Translations under genes and position numbers: made by a program
The notes under the pieces: model-generated
What the model was told of the DNA's origin: nothing
The model's database searches: none
What the model saw: the letters and a program-made list of their open reading frames with translations, nothing else
Source: Bacteroidota bacterium
Lineage (GTDB): Bacteria; Bacteroidota; Bacteroidia; Flavobacteriales; Flavobacteriaceae
DNA: 15,539 nt
Direction: 5' to 3'
NCBI GenBank assembly: GCA_023437485.1
Contig: JAEZGB010000011.1
Span: 1-15,539, forward strand
In this document: positions 1 to 7,708 of the stretch, one piece after another
Position numbering within the stretch: position 1 is the first letter of the stretch
How the letters are laid out: the number at the start of each line of letters is the position of its first letter

Positions 1-23
1 GGGTTCGAATCCCTCTTCCTCCG
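1..23 (+). tRNA. 3' end of a tRNA gene, probably tRNA-Ser (5' part outside window)
   Basis: The window opens inside a T-arm: GGG, the loop TTCGAAT, then CCCTC closing the stem. This is followed by a 7-nt acceptor strand TTCCTCC and a G discriminator base at 23. A complete CCA is not encoded (the next bases are CAA), as is common in Bacteroidota. A G discriminator with an acceptor that would pair with GGAGGAA fits serine tRNAs, but the anticodon lies outside the window, so the isotype is a guess. A terminator follows directly. Confidence 0.85.
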
Positions 24-30
24 CAAAGAA

Positions 31-58
31 AAACCGAAACGAGAGTTTCGGTTTTTTT
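31..58 (+). terminator. Rho-independent terminator of the tRNA transcript
   Basis: A perfect 10-bp stem, AAACCGAAAC (31-40) with GTTTCGGTTT (45-54), closes a GAGA tetraloop and runs into a T tract to 58. It starts 8 nt after the tRNA discriminator base. Confidence 0.93.
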
Positions 59-73
59 GTTTAACGGATGTGT

Positions 74-93
74 CAAAAGCCCAAAGGCTTTTG
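74..93. repeat. Short perfect inverted repeat (hairpin)
   Basis: CAAAAGCC (74-81) and GGCTTTTG (86-93) form a perfect 8-bp stem with a CAAA loop. No T run follows, so it is not a clear terminator. It lies between two terminator-like hairpins downstream of the tRNA. Confidence 0.7.
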
Positions 94-118
94 TAAACAG
101 ACGGTAAACAAAAAAACA

Positions 119-147
119 CAAACGCCAACGGCGTTTGGTTTTTCTTT
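119..147. terminator. Terminator-like hairpin, possibly bidirectional
   Basis: CAAACGCC (119-126) pairs with GGCGTTTG (130-137) around a 3-nt loop. GTTTTTCTTT follows on the right and an A-rich stretch precedes it on the left, so it could act in both directions. No gene that it would terminate is visible apart from the tRNA transcript. Confidence 0.55.
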
Positions 148-164
148 GCAGGACTCCCCCTAAG

Positions 165-445
165 GGATCACCGCAGGTAATCCCGCCTCTTCCCAAGTAT
201 TGTAAATACTCCTCGATTACTACGATAACTCATTAACACTCACGCGGTAATATCTCTAAACATTCTTTCCAAGATCACCGAAGGTAATCCCGCCTCTCCT
301 TTCAAGGCCCTGCAAAATATCCCCTCGATTATCGAACATACAACCCCTCCACACATATTTTTTTAAAACAATTTCAGGATCCCGCAGTAATCCCCGCTAT
401 CTTTCCCAATGATTGTAATAATTCCCTCAATCACCGAAACTAATT
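165..445. repeat. Three degenerate copies of a ~105-bp direct repeat in a gene-free stretch
   Basis: Block 1 (GATCACCGCAGGTAATCCCG and close variants) starts at 166, 273 and 378. Block 2 (TGTAAATA, then TCCCTCGATTA or a variant) lies about 45-50 bp later, with GATTA-like cores at 215, 327 and 429. The copies are therefore 105-107 bp apart. GTAATC in block 1 is complementary to GATTAC in block 2 of copy 1, and a 6-bp hairpin AGTATT/AATACT (196-201/205-210) sits between them. Block 2 itself resembles block 1 (GATTATCGAACAT against GATCACCGAAGGT), which suggests an older ~52-bp unit. I do not recognise the family. The rest of the gene-free stretch (about 60-164 and 446-626) holds only the hairpins listed separately, and I see no credible gene in it. 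Confidence 0.7.
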
Positions 446-626
446 TCCAAAAATTTCGGAAACGCGCCCACAGCAGGCCTGTATCCGAACGAAGTCGGCA
501 ATATCGTGAACCACAGTTCATACAATATATACCAATAGCGGCGAATGGACCCGCAATTTGTGCAATTAAGTACGATTTCTCATCCATGTTAATTTCAAAA
601 CATTATTTTTACCAAAATTCAAAAAA

Positions 627-776
627 ATGCCAAAATCATTACTCGCTCTATTTCTGCTGGTTACTTCATCATTAATCGCCCAGGACTGAACCCTCGATCA
701 CACTTTTAATCCTGTTCCGGGCGCACAGGGTGGCAATGTCCTTACCTCTTCGGTTCAGCCTGACGGGAAGATAATC
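627..776 (+). pseudogene. Severed 5' end (signal peptide and first repeat) of the delta-60-repeat T9SS protein
   Basis: An ATG at 627 opens a frame encoding a signal peptide that starts MPKSLLALFLLVTSS and ends LIAQD. The frame is closed by TGA at 687-689 (codon 21). It then continues in the same frame through TLDHTFN and QPDGKIIVGGEF, which is the first delta-60 repeat, into the long ORF at 777. Other copies of this repeat carry DGTLD at the matching place, so the TGA stands where a Gly codon (GGA) is expected; one G-to-T change explains it. A signal peptide ending in AQ is typical of this phylum. With the stop in place the 779-aa remainder has no export signal. A sequencing error is the main alternative. 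Confidence 0.85.
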
Positions 777-3116
777 GTGGGCGGCGAATTCACGCAATGG
801 AATTCAATCGAGGCCAATAAGTTGGTTCGGCTCAATGCCAACGGGACCAGCGATGCAACCTTCAGCAGCGGCAGCGGATTCAACAATACGGTAAATTCGG
901 TGGCCGTCCAAAGCAACGGAAAGATTATCGTCGCGGGCAATTTCACGACCTATCAGGGCGTAACCCACAACAGGATCGTACGCCTGAATGCCGACGGGAG
1001 CGCTGATGCGTCCTTTGCCATTGGCACCGGCGCGAACAGCAATATATTTGTCACTGCGATACAGCCCGATGGCAAGATCCTCATCGCCGGCGAATTTTCG
1101 TCGGTTAACGGTACTTCCCGCAGCAAGATAGCCCGGCTCAATACCGATGGCACTGTTGACGCTGCCTTCACATCAGCGGGCGTAAACGCGATTATTTATT
1201 CGATGGCGGTGCAAACCGATGGCAAGATCGTCATCGGCGGGACTTTTACAACCGTCACAGGCCAATCCAAAAACCGGATCGCACGGCTCAACGCCGACGG
1301 GACGCTTGATGCCGCCTTCAACAACGGTACGGGCGCTGACGCAACGGTTCGGGCGATCTCGTTGCAACCTGACGGGAAAATGGTCATCGGTGGAAATTTT
1401 ACTTTATACAACGGCACAACGTCAAACTACATTACGCGCCTCAATTCCGATGGATCAATTGATCCGGCGTTTGCTTCAGGAAATGGCTTTAACTACAACG
1501 GTGTCGTCTATTCAATTCTCTGGCAATTCGATGGCAAATTTCTTGTGGGCGGAAACTTCTCGTCCTATAACGAGGCGAGCGTTAAGAGAATGCTTCGTCT
1601 CAATGCCGATGGTACGAATGACGCCACATTTGCGATTTCCGGATCGGGACCCACAGCTACGGTTTTTACAATCAACCTGCAATCCAACGGAAGAATACTT
1701 GCCGGTGGCGCCTTTAACACATTTAATGGTTTTGCAAGAAACCACCTGGCGAGTTTAAACTCCAACGGTACTGTCGACACCGAATTTTATCCCTTTACTG
1801 TAAACGGTTATTCCAGCAGCCACCGGGTAGGCAAAATTACCCTGCAACCTGACGGCAGGATCCTGATTGCGGGATCTTTTACCACGTACAACGGATTGTC
1901 GGCGCCTTACATCGCAAGGCTCAACGCCGACGGTACGCTCGATCCAAGTTTCAACGCAGGCACGGGCCCCAACGGCTTTGTCAACAAATTTTGGGTTTTG
2001 CCCGACGGAAAGATCCTGATCGTGGGCCCGTTCCTATCCTACAACGGAGTCATGGCAAAGGGCATTGCGCGCCTGAATGCCAATGGCAGCCTGGATACGA
2101 CGTTCAATCAGGGCGGTTCGGGTGCGAGCGGGCAGATTAACACGCTGGTGGTCCAAGGCGACGGCAAGATTGTCATTGGCGGGGATTTTTATCAGTTCAA
2201 TGGGACTCCAAAGCAAATGTTGGCCCGGCTCAATCCAAACGGCACGCTGGACAATACGTTCATCTCCGAGACCAACACGGGAGGAAGCATCTGGACTATC
2301 CAAAACCTGCCTGATGGCAAACTGTTCATCGGTGGAAACTTTGCGCAATACGGCAGCCCAAATATCTTCACAGTTGCGAGGCTCTTCTCCAACGGCGCGG
2401 TCGATTTAACCTTTAACACAGGCGGATCGGGAGCAGAGTATGATATTGGTGTTTCGGCGTTGCAGGACGACGGTAAAATTCTCGTGGGAGGAAACTTCAA
2501 TGCGTTCAATGGTGTGACGGTGAGAAACATTGTCCGTTTGAACACCGATGGAACACTGGACGCCACTTTTAACCCTACAACTTTGGGTGTAGGAATTGTC
2601 AATGACATCGCCGTTCAAGACGACGGCAAGATCATTCTGGGCGGTTCAATGAATCCTTATAACGGATTTACTGGCAGGCACATCATGCGATTAAATCCTG
2701 ATGGAACGCTTGACAATTCATTTATCCAGGGAACGGGATTCGATTCTCCCGTGCTTGCGGTAACGCTGCAAACCGACGGCAAGGTTCTGGTGGGCGGAAA
2801 TTTCAATAACTATAATGGCTCTCCCAAAAAGTTTATAGCGCGGCTAAATGGGACCAATACCCTTGCCACTGCCGAATTTTCATCTGCGGCCACGCTCAAC
2901 ATCTTCCCCAATCCTGCAGAAGACCAGATATCGTTCAAACTTCCGGTTGATGCCAACATCATCGGTTTTGAGATATTTGACATTATGGGCAAACGAGTTG
3001 ATTCAAACAAGTTGATCGAAAACAGCCTTGATGTGCGGCATTACGGTGCTGGCCTCTATATTGTAAGGATCGAAACCGATCGCGGCAATTTTTCGGCTAA
3101 ATTCATAAAACGTTGA
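777..3116 (+). CDS. Delta-60 repeat beta-propeller protein with T9SS sorting domain (open part of a gene interrupted by a stop)
   Basis: The open frame starts at a GTG (777) only because an in-frame TGA at 687 cuts it from its natural start at 627; read from 627 the product would be about 829 aa. The body consists of about 13 repeats of ~52 residues (14 with the upstream one), each with a core such as LNADGTLDATF followed by QPDGKILIGGNF. This is the delta-60 (DUF5122) repeat, thought to form beta-propeller blades; 14 copies would suit two seven-bladed propellers (inference). The last ~72 residues begin NIFPNPAEDQISF and run through FDIMGKRV and GLYIVRI to a basic end, a type A T9SS sorting domain, so the intact protein would be exported and anchored to or released from the cell surface. 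From GTG777 it has no signal peptide. No other stop occurs across 2.3 kb, so the lesion is recent, a sequencing error, or tolerated. Confidence 0.85.
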   Translation: MGGEFTQWNSIEANKLVRLNANGTSDATFSSGSGFNNTVNSVAVQSNGKIIVAGNFTTYQGVTHNRIVRLNADGSADASFAIGTGANSNIFVTAIQPDGKILIAGEFSSVNGTSRSKIARLNTDGTVDAAFTSAGVNAIIYSMAVQTDGKIVIGGTFTTVTGQSKNRIARLNADGTLDAAFNNGTGADATVRAISLQPDGKMVIGGNFTLYNGTTSNYITRLNSDGSIDPAFASGNGFNYNGVVYSILWQFDGKFLVGGNFSSYNEASVKRMLRLNADGTNDATFAISGSGPTATVFTINLQSNGRILAGGAFNTFNGFARNHLASLNSNGTVDTEFYPFTVNGYSSSHRVGKITLQPDGRILIAGSFTTYNGLSAPYIARLNADGTLDPSFNAGTGPNGFVNKFWVLPDGKILIVGPFLSYNGVMAKGIARLNANGSLDTTFNQGGSGASGQINTLVVQGDGKIVIGGDFYQFNGTPKQMLARLNPNGTLDNTFISETNTGGSIWTIQNLPDGKLFIGGNFAQYGSPNIFTVARLFSNGAVDLTFNTGGSGAEYDIGVSALQDDGKILVGGNFNAFNGVTVRNIVRLNTDGTLDATFNPTTLGVGIVNDIAVQDDGKIILGGSMNPYNGFTGRHIMRLNPDGTLDNSFIQGTGFDSPVLAVTLQTDGKVLVGGNFNNYNGSPKKFIARLNGTNTLATAEFSSAATLNIFPNPAEDQISFKLPVDANIIGFEIFDIMGKRVDSNKLIENSLDVRHYGAGLYIVRIETDRGNFSAKFIKR

Positions 3117-3122
3117 AGCTTT

Positions 3123-3554
3123 ATGGCCAAAAACAAAACCACTTATACTGATGTCAACGTTGTCGATTTCATCAACTCCTACGTGGAGAACGACCAAAAG
3201 AAAGCCGACAGTTTCCGGTTGGTGGACCTGATGCGGGAATGGTCGGGATTTGAACCGGTCATGTTCGGGCCCACCATCATCGGTTTTGGGAATTACGATT
3301 ACAAGTACGAGAGCGGGCACCAGGGCAGCGCTCCCATCATCGCCTTCTCGCCACGCAAGGCTGCGCTTACATTTTATATCTATTCACCAACACCGGAGAG
3401 TGAAAAAGCCCTGGACGAACTGGGAAAATTTAAGATGACCAAGGGGTGCATCTATGTAAAAAAACTTTCGGACATCAACATTCCGGCCTTGCAGACAATT
3501 TGTAGGGAGTCCATCAGGTATATCAGTGAGAACCACCAATGCGGATGCAGATAG
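3123..3554 (+). CDS. DUF1801 (YdhG-like) domain protein
   Basis: This 143-aa soluble protein has no signal peptide. It matches the DUF1801 family: an N-terminal helix with VVDFINSYVEN, a conserved middle with LMREWSGFEP, FGPTIIGFGNYDYKY and AFSPRKAALTFYI, and a C-terminal part with CIYVKKLSDINIPALQ. The length is usual for the family, whose biochemical role is not established. It begins 6 bp after the stop of the delta-60 gene and may be co-transcribed with it, although the products share no obvious function. The C-terminus ends with two Cys near the tail (QCGCR). The ATG at 3123 is the only reasonable start. Confidence 0.85.
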   Translation: MAKNKTTYTDVNVVDFINSYVENDQKKADSFRLVDLMREWSGFEPVMFGPTIIGFGNYDYKYESGHQGSAPIIAFSPRKAALTFYIYSPTPESEKALDELGKFKMTKGCIYVKKLSDINIPALQTICRESIRYISENHQCGCR

Positions 3555-3581
3555 CGGTTAAACCCTAACTTTACTTAATAA

Positions 3582-3611
3582 AAAAAGCCACCCAGAATAA
3601 GGCAGCTTTTT
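3582..3611. terminator. Bidirectional terminator between converging genes
   Basis: AAAAAGC on the left pairs with GCTTTTT on the right, with an internal 2x2 mismatch and then CC/GG around an A-rich loop. A-rich and T-rich flanks give a U tract in both directions. It sits between the plus-strand DUF1801 gene and the minus-strand BNR gene. Confidence 0.7.
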
Positions 3612-3630
3612 CCACTCTCAAAAATCACCA

Positions 3631-5904
3631 TCAGCTTTTCACGAGTTTTGAAATGTAAATCCGGTTTTCATCAGTTTGCGCACGCACAAAGTAAATCCCC
3701 GGCGCAAGAACCGAAATATCGATGTTCTGACTATTAACTGAATTCAGCACCCTTTTGCCGGCGGCGTCGTAAAGCGAAACTTTGTTGATGTTTTGACCGC
3801 TCATGGCAATATTGACCCGATCAGTGGCGGGGTTCGGGTAAAGTGCGATTCCCTCATTGTGGCCAAACCCGGGTGTTGAAAGAACCTCCAATTGAAGGTT
3901 TAATTTTAGCAGGCCCAGGTCAAAAGTCGAAACATAAATATCAGCATTGTCCGGGTTGAAGAGGAAATCCATTGACAGCGATCCCGAATTGGCAATTACC
4001 GAAGGCGGGATCTCGGTCCACTCCAACCCGCCGTCAAGGCTATAGGCCAACTGAGCCATTGACACATAGGAAGTATGCTGCGTGGCTATCACATGGCCAT
4101 TGGTCTTGTTTGAAAACCGTGCCTTGCGAACATTGTTTCCCGAGTACACATAGCTCCAGTTTTCTCCGTTGTCGGCACTTCGGAAGATCCCACCGGTAGA
4201 GGCGGCCAACATTTCATTTGCATTAAAAGGATTGCGGTTGATGTCCCAGATAAAATGGCCCTCGCCCAGCGCCAGCCCGTTGTCCATCGCGGACCAGTTT
4301 TGGCCAAAGTCAAACGATTGATAGATCCTGTGGCCCACGCCCATGATCACGTGCCCTTGTTCCGAGCCTGGCAGGATGCTGGTAACGTAGTTGGCTTCAG
4401 GCAGGAAAACTGGAGTCTGCTGGATATTTTGCGCATCGGTCATATCGATCAAAAACACCCCCGAAGCCAGCGAGGCCCAGATGATATTGGGATTGGTTGC
4501 CGATGCCGCGACCGCAATGGGCGTATCAAAAAAAGTTTGGAAAACATCAGTCTTTGACTGGCCGTGGTCATCTGATACATAAAGCGTGGCTCCCATCATG
4601 GAGTCGTGATATTCGTAAACGCGACCTTCGTGGTTAGGATCAGTCAGGTAAGTGGGCTGATCATAGTTGGTCATGACATCAACCGGCTGGATTTCATAGC
4701 CCGTAGCCACCTCAGTTTGCAGGTCCACGTGCACAAAGCCGCTTTGCACTCCGTAGTACAGATGCCGCGAGTCCCCGTCATAAACAGCGGCGAGCCCTGC
4801 GGAGAAAAACGGCGTCAAAACTTGAGTGAGCGTCGCCCCGCCATCAGTTGAGAACATGGGTTTCCAATCGGCGCCAACAAACACTTCGTTGGCATCATAG
4901 GGATTAAAGGACGCCGAGGTCCCGTAGCTGTAGGTGGAAGTATCATCGTCAGGATACACATGGTGTGCCCACGTGGTTCCCGAATCATTGGTGATCGCAA
5001 CCTCATTACCGTCCATCACGATCATGTTCGCGGGGTTTGCCGCATTGAACGCGATTCCGCTAAAGGATTGCTGCCCGCCGTCGGTCCAGGTGGTATTTAC
5101 CACATCCCAATTTTGGCCATAATCGGTGGATTTGTACAAAAACTGCGGATGATCGCCATGCCCCGTGCCCATATACAAGGTAGCAGGATCAGTTGGGTGA
5201 ATGGCAATTTTGTGCATGTTGATTTGCGGAAGCTTCAACTCCCAGGTTGACCCGGCATCCTGGGAAACCAGCAGTCCTCCCGACTCCTCGTAAAAACCGG
5301 CGCCGCGCGCAATGTAAACCTGGTTGGGGTCAACCGGGCTAATGGCGACATCATTGGGAAAAACGTCATTGTTGTTAGAAGTGAAATACACCTCAGTCCA
5401 GTTTGTACCGCCATCGGAAGTATAATAAACCTTAGCATAGCCAGCAAAACCAATCATATATGACTGATGCATAATGGCAAAATTGGAATTGTTGGGCTGG
5501 ATGGAATAGGATTGCACCCAATGTTTGGTTGCTCCGTCTGGAATGGGCAACATATAGGAATGTGAAATGCTTCCCGTGCCAATGTCCAAAATGTAAACTC
5601 CGTCAACCGATTGGGTATAATCAACAATGAAACTCAGCGTGTTATCAGGGCGCACCACCATCTTTTTAAGAAAGGCGTCATTATTGGGGAAGGCATACAG
5701 GACCTGCCATGTGACGCCTTTGTCTGACGATTGCAGCACGTGGTTCCCCAGTGAAAGGGCATACACGCGGTTGGGCACTACCGGGTCAAAAGTTACATCG
5801 TACAAGCGGCCAAAAGCGGGGTCACCCTTAAATTCAAGGGGCTGCGCATAGGCCTGGGAGCAGGCCAACGCAATCAATAAAAATGAAGTAATCAATTTTG
5901 TCAT
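3631..5904 (-). CDS. Secreted BNR/Asp-box repeat protein with T9SS sorting domain
   Basis: The product is 757 aa. A signal peptide, MTKLITSFLLIALACSQAYA, is followed by Q at the mature end. About ten Asp-box motifs follow, for example SSDKGVTW, TSDGGTNW, SQDAGSTW, STDYGQNW, SFDFGQNW and SADNGENW. This is the pattern of sortilin/Vps10-like and sialidase-like beta-propellers. The last ~75 residues begin GIALYPNPATDRV and end with GIYFVRAQ and YISKLVKS, a type A T9SS sorting domain, so export across the outer membrane is expected. No sialidase catalytic residues can be assigned, so an adhesin, binding or uncharacterised hydrolase role is open. I chose the ATG at 5904 rather than the upstream TTG at 5928, because that TTG lies inside the predicted -7 promoter element and the signal peptide starts cleanly at 5904. 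Confidence 0.88.
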   Translation of the reverse strand: MTKLITSFLLIALACSQAYAQPLEFKGDPAFGRLYDVTFDPVVPNRVYALSLGNHVLQSSDKGVTWQVLYAFPNNDAFLKKMVVRPDNTLSFIVDYTQSVDGVYILDIGTGSISHSYMLPIPDGATKHWVQSYSIQPNNSNFAIMHQSYMIGFAGYAKVYYTSDGGTNWTEVYFTSNNNDVFPNDVAISPVDPNQVYIARGAGFYEESGGLLVSQDAGSTWELKLPQINMHKIAIHPTDPATLYMGTGHGDHPQFLYKSTDYGQNWDVVNTTWTDGGQQSFSGIAFNAANPANMIVMDGNEVAITNDSGTTWAHHVYPDDDTSTYSYGTSASFNPYDANEVFVGADWKPMFSTDGGATLTQVLTPFFSAGLAAVYDGDSRHLYYGVQSGFVHVDLQTEVATGYEIQPVDVMTNYDQPTYLTDPNHEGRVYEYHDSMMGATLYVSDDHGQSKTDVFQTFFDTPIAVAASATNPNIIWASLASGVFLIDMTDAQNIQQTPVFLPEANYVTSILPGSEQGHVIMGVGHRIYQSFDFGQNWSAMDNGLALGEGHFIWDINRNPFNANEMLAASTGGIFRSADNGENWSYVYSGNNVRKARFSNKTNGHVIATQHTSYVSMAQLAYSLDGGLEWTEIPPSVIANSGSLSMDFLFNPDNADIYVSTFDLGLLKLNLQLEVLSTPGFGHNEGIALYPNPATDRVNIAMSGQNINKVSLYDAAGKRVLNSVNSQNIDISVLAPGIYFVRAQTDENRIYISKLVKS

Positions 5905-5925
5905 AATGTGGATTTTTGGTTTTGA

Positions 5926-5957
5926 CAAATATCCACGTACCGGCTTCCGGCAGCAAA
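5926..5957 (-). promoter_or_regulatory. Bacteroidota-type promoter of the BNR T9SS gene
   Basis: Reading the minus strand, TTTG (5957-5954) is followed by exactly 20 nt and then GATATTTG (5933-5926). This is close to the phylum pattern TTTG-N19/20-TAnnTTTG. The predicted transcription start, around 5920, leaves a leader of only about 15 nt before the ATG at 5904. The same -7 octamer and spacing occur in front of the neighbouring TPR/HTH gene. Confidence 0.7.
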
Positions 5958-5965
5958 TTTAAAGC

Positions 5966-5982
5966 GTGACATTATGTGACAT
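5966..5982 (-). promoter_or_regulatory. Tandem heptamer ATGTCAC x2, candidate activator site
   Basis: On the minus strand ATGTCAC occurs twice as an exact direct repeat, with starts 10 bp apart (5982-5976 and 5972-5966), so both copies face the same side of the helix. The proximal copy ends 8 bp upstream of the -33 TTTG of the BNR gene. Such placement is usual for activators that bind as tandem protomers. The cognate protein is unknown; the adjacent TPR/LuxR-type regulator is the nearest candidate (inference). Confidence 0.45.
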
Positions 5983-6001
5983 CAGGGCGGAAAGAATGTG
6001 A

Positions 6002-7636
6002 TTATCCCAGTGATGACAAGTATTCCAGCAAGGCAGTACTTTCATCCAGGCCCATTTTGCGGCAAACGCGTTCCTTGCGTTTTCGGCAGGCTTCAGGTGT
6101 AATGTTGAGCAGGCCGGCAATCTCCTTGTGGCTAAGGTTCATGTATACATAGGAAATGTACCGAAGGTCACCTGCGGTAAGCACCGGGTGTTTTTGCCTC
6201 AGGGCGGCGAGCATTCCGTGGTTGGTTTCGTCAAAATGGTTAACGAAATCTTCCCAGTCGCCGTCAGTCCGGAGCAGGTTTTTAAGTTTGGCGATCTGCT
6301 TGTCAATCAAAGGTTCATTGCGCAACTGCCGTACCGAAGAGAGATCATGCAATAATGAGTCAATGAGCTGGTCGCGTTCAATCAGGTATAGTGCCTTTGC
6401 CGAAAGCTTGCGGTTACGGGATTCGATCTCGTTGCGGAGCCGCTCCTGTTCCAAAAGAGCCTTGGTTTCCTGTTCGCGCATCTGTTTTTCAAGCAATAAG
6501 TTGTCCGATTGCTTTTTTTTAAGTTCAAGGCTAATCAACTCATTGTTTCGCTCAAGGATGATCTTGCTCTGCCGTGCGCTTAAGTGTTTGGTGCGTGCGG
6601 CCCAACCGATGATCAGCAGGAAAAAAATTCCACCGCCAAACAACTGGTACAACCGGTTCCTGGACGCTTCGAGATCAGTCATGTTGCGCCGAAGCTGGTT
6701 TTTGTAATTCTCAAGTTCAAATTTTACCCGGTTATTTTCATAAACGCGGCCATTGCGTATCGCGTTGAATTCTTCGGTGTAAAACAAAACCGAATCTTTT
6801 GCCGCAAGGGCCAACGGATATTGCCCGGTTGAGGCGTAAACCGCGGCCAATTGTTCATGCCCCGCAATTTTGGATTGCTGGTCCATTGGCATTTGAGCCG
6901 CCAATGTGGCATAATGCAACGCCCCCGGCAGGTCCTTGTCCCTTTGCGCGATGCGGGAAAGGGTCAACAGGGTTTCGTGCCGATGTTTGCTAAAGCCCGG
7001 CCCGGACAATTCCAGGTTTTCCAGCGCCTGGGCGCGGGCCTGTGAAAATTTTCCCAATCTGAAATAATTGTCGGCGAGGGCAATCCTGGCTTCGGGTTGC
7101 ACATAGGGGTTCTCTTTGATAAATGCCGAGGCAGTTTCCAAATAGCCGCGGGCACGAGCCAGTTCATTTTGGGCATTGCAGACCAAGGCTAAATTGACGG
7201 CATAAATGGCAATTTTTTTCCGGTTGTCGGTCTTTTTGGCCAGTTCAAAAGCCTTGACCATATATTCCTCAGCCTTGGCGTATTCGCGGTCCGAAAGGTA
7301 CAGGATCCCGATGTTGTTGAGCGCCGTCATTTCCTGTTGCGGCCCAAGTGACTGGATGGAAAGGGTATAAGCATCCAGATAGTGCCTCAGCGCCTCGCCG
7401 TAATCAAGCATGTTGTAATAATTTGCGCCGATATTGTTCAGTGCAAGGAAATGCTGTTTGTGCCAGCCTCTCTGGTGCGCCATTGACGCGGCGCGGGTCA
7501 GGGCCTCGAGCGATTTGGGATGTTCTGCCTTTTTCATCAAATCGATGCCTTGCTGAATCAATCGGTCGCACTCGGCCATGGACTGGGACTGGATGTCCAT
7601 GGTAACCAACAGCAGGATCAACAAAAGCAATTTCAT
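6002..7636 (-). CDS. Membrane-anchored TPR regulator with C-terminal LuxR-type HTH
   Basis: The product is 544 aa. A signal peptide or anchor, MKLLLLILLLVTMDIQSQS, is followed by tetratricopeptide helices (for example ALNNIGANYYNMLDYGEALRHYLDAY) to about residue 310. One membrane segment lies around 329-348 (FGGGIFFLLIIGWAA). Then comes a long charged coiled coil (about 350-440) and a helix-turn-helix at the C-terminus (about 485-540: LTAGDLRYISYVYMNLSHKEIAGLLNI split over its helices, then ACRKRKERVCRKMGL). The expected topology is TPRs in the periplasm and HTH in the cytoplasm. Such one-protein membrane regulators are common in Bacteroidota; the signal and targets are unknown. I preferred the ATG at 7636 to the more upstream start because the signal peptide begins there and the promoter overlaps the longer version. 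The gene precedes, and could control, the BNR gene. Confidence 0.85.
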   Translation of the reverse strand: MKLLLLILLLVTMDIQSQSMAECDRLIQQGIDLMKKAEHPKSLEALTRAASMAHQRGWHKQHFLALNNIGANYYNMLDYGEALRHYLDAYTLSIQSLGPQQEMTALNNIGILYLSDREYAKAEEYMVKAFELAKKTDNRKKIAIYAVNLALVCNAQNELARARGYLETASAFIKENPYVQPEARIALADNYFRLGKFSQARAQALENLELSGPGFSKHRHETLLTLSRIAQRDKDLPGALHYATLAAQMPMDQQSKIAGHEQLAAVYASTGQYPLALAAKDSVLFYTEEFNAIRNGRVYENNRVKFELENYKNQLRRNMTDLEASRNRLYQLFGGGIFFLLIIGWAARTKHLSARQSKIILERNNELISLELKKKQSDNLLLEKQMREQETKALLEQERLRNEIESRNRKLSAKALYLIERDQLIDSLLHDLSSVRQLRNEPLIDKQIAKLKNLLRTDGDWEDFVNHFDETNHGMLAALRQKHPVLTAGDLRYISYVYMNLSHKEIAGLLNITPEACRKRKERVCRKMGLDESTALLEYLSSLG

Positions 7637-7659
7637 AAATGCAAAATTGTATAGACTGG

Positions 7660-7690
7660 CAAATATCGGTGTTGTTACAGATTGTTGCAA
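7660..7690 (-). promoter_or_regulatory. Bacteroidota-type promoter of the TPR/HTH regulator
   Basis: On the minus strand TTG (7690-7688) is followed by 20 nt and then GATATTTG (7667-7660). The ATG at 7636 lies 23 nt beyond the -7 element. The promoter fits in the gap after the response regulator stop (7709), so the gene can be transcribed apart from the upstream pair. Confidence 0.65.
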
Positions 7691-7708
7691 TGTGGCAAAA
7701 CCGCGTAT

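Noticed and set aside
165..445. CRISPR array
   Set aside because: Only three copies, strongly diverged, with 105-bp spacing and related sequence between them instead of unique spacers; no cas genes in the window.
409..675. 88-aa plus-strand frame
   Set aside because: It overlaps the real signal-peptide start in another frame, begins inside the degenerate repeats and has no protein-like character.
687..689. Reading TGA as glycine (genetic code 25)
   Set aside because: TGA is the normal stop of several genes here (for example at 3116, 8111-8113, 13089 and 13835), and the gene content is Bacteroidota, not a recoding lineage.
2192..2608. Long minus-strand frames inside the delta-60 gene
   Set aside because: They are periodic shadows of the GC-rich repeats on the coding strand and lack start context or domain sense.
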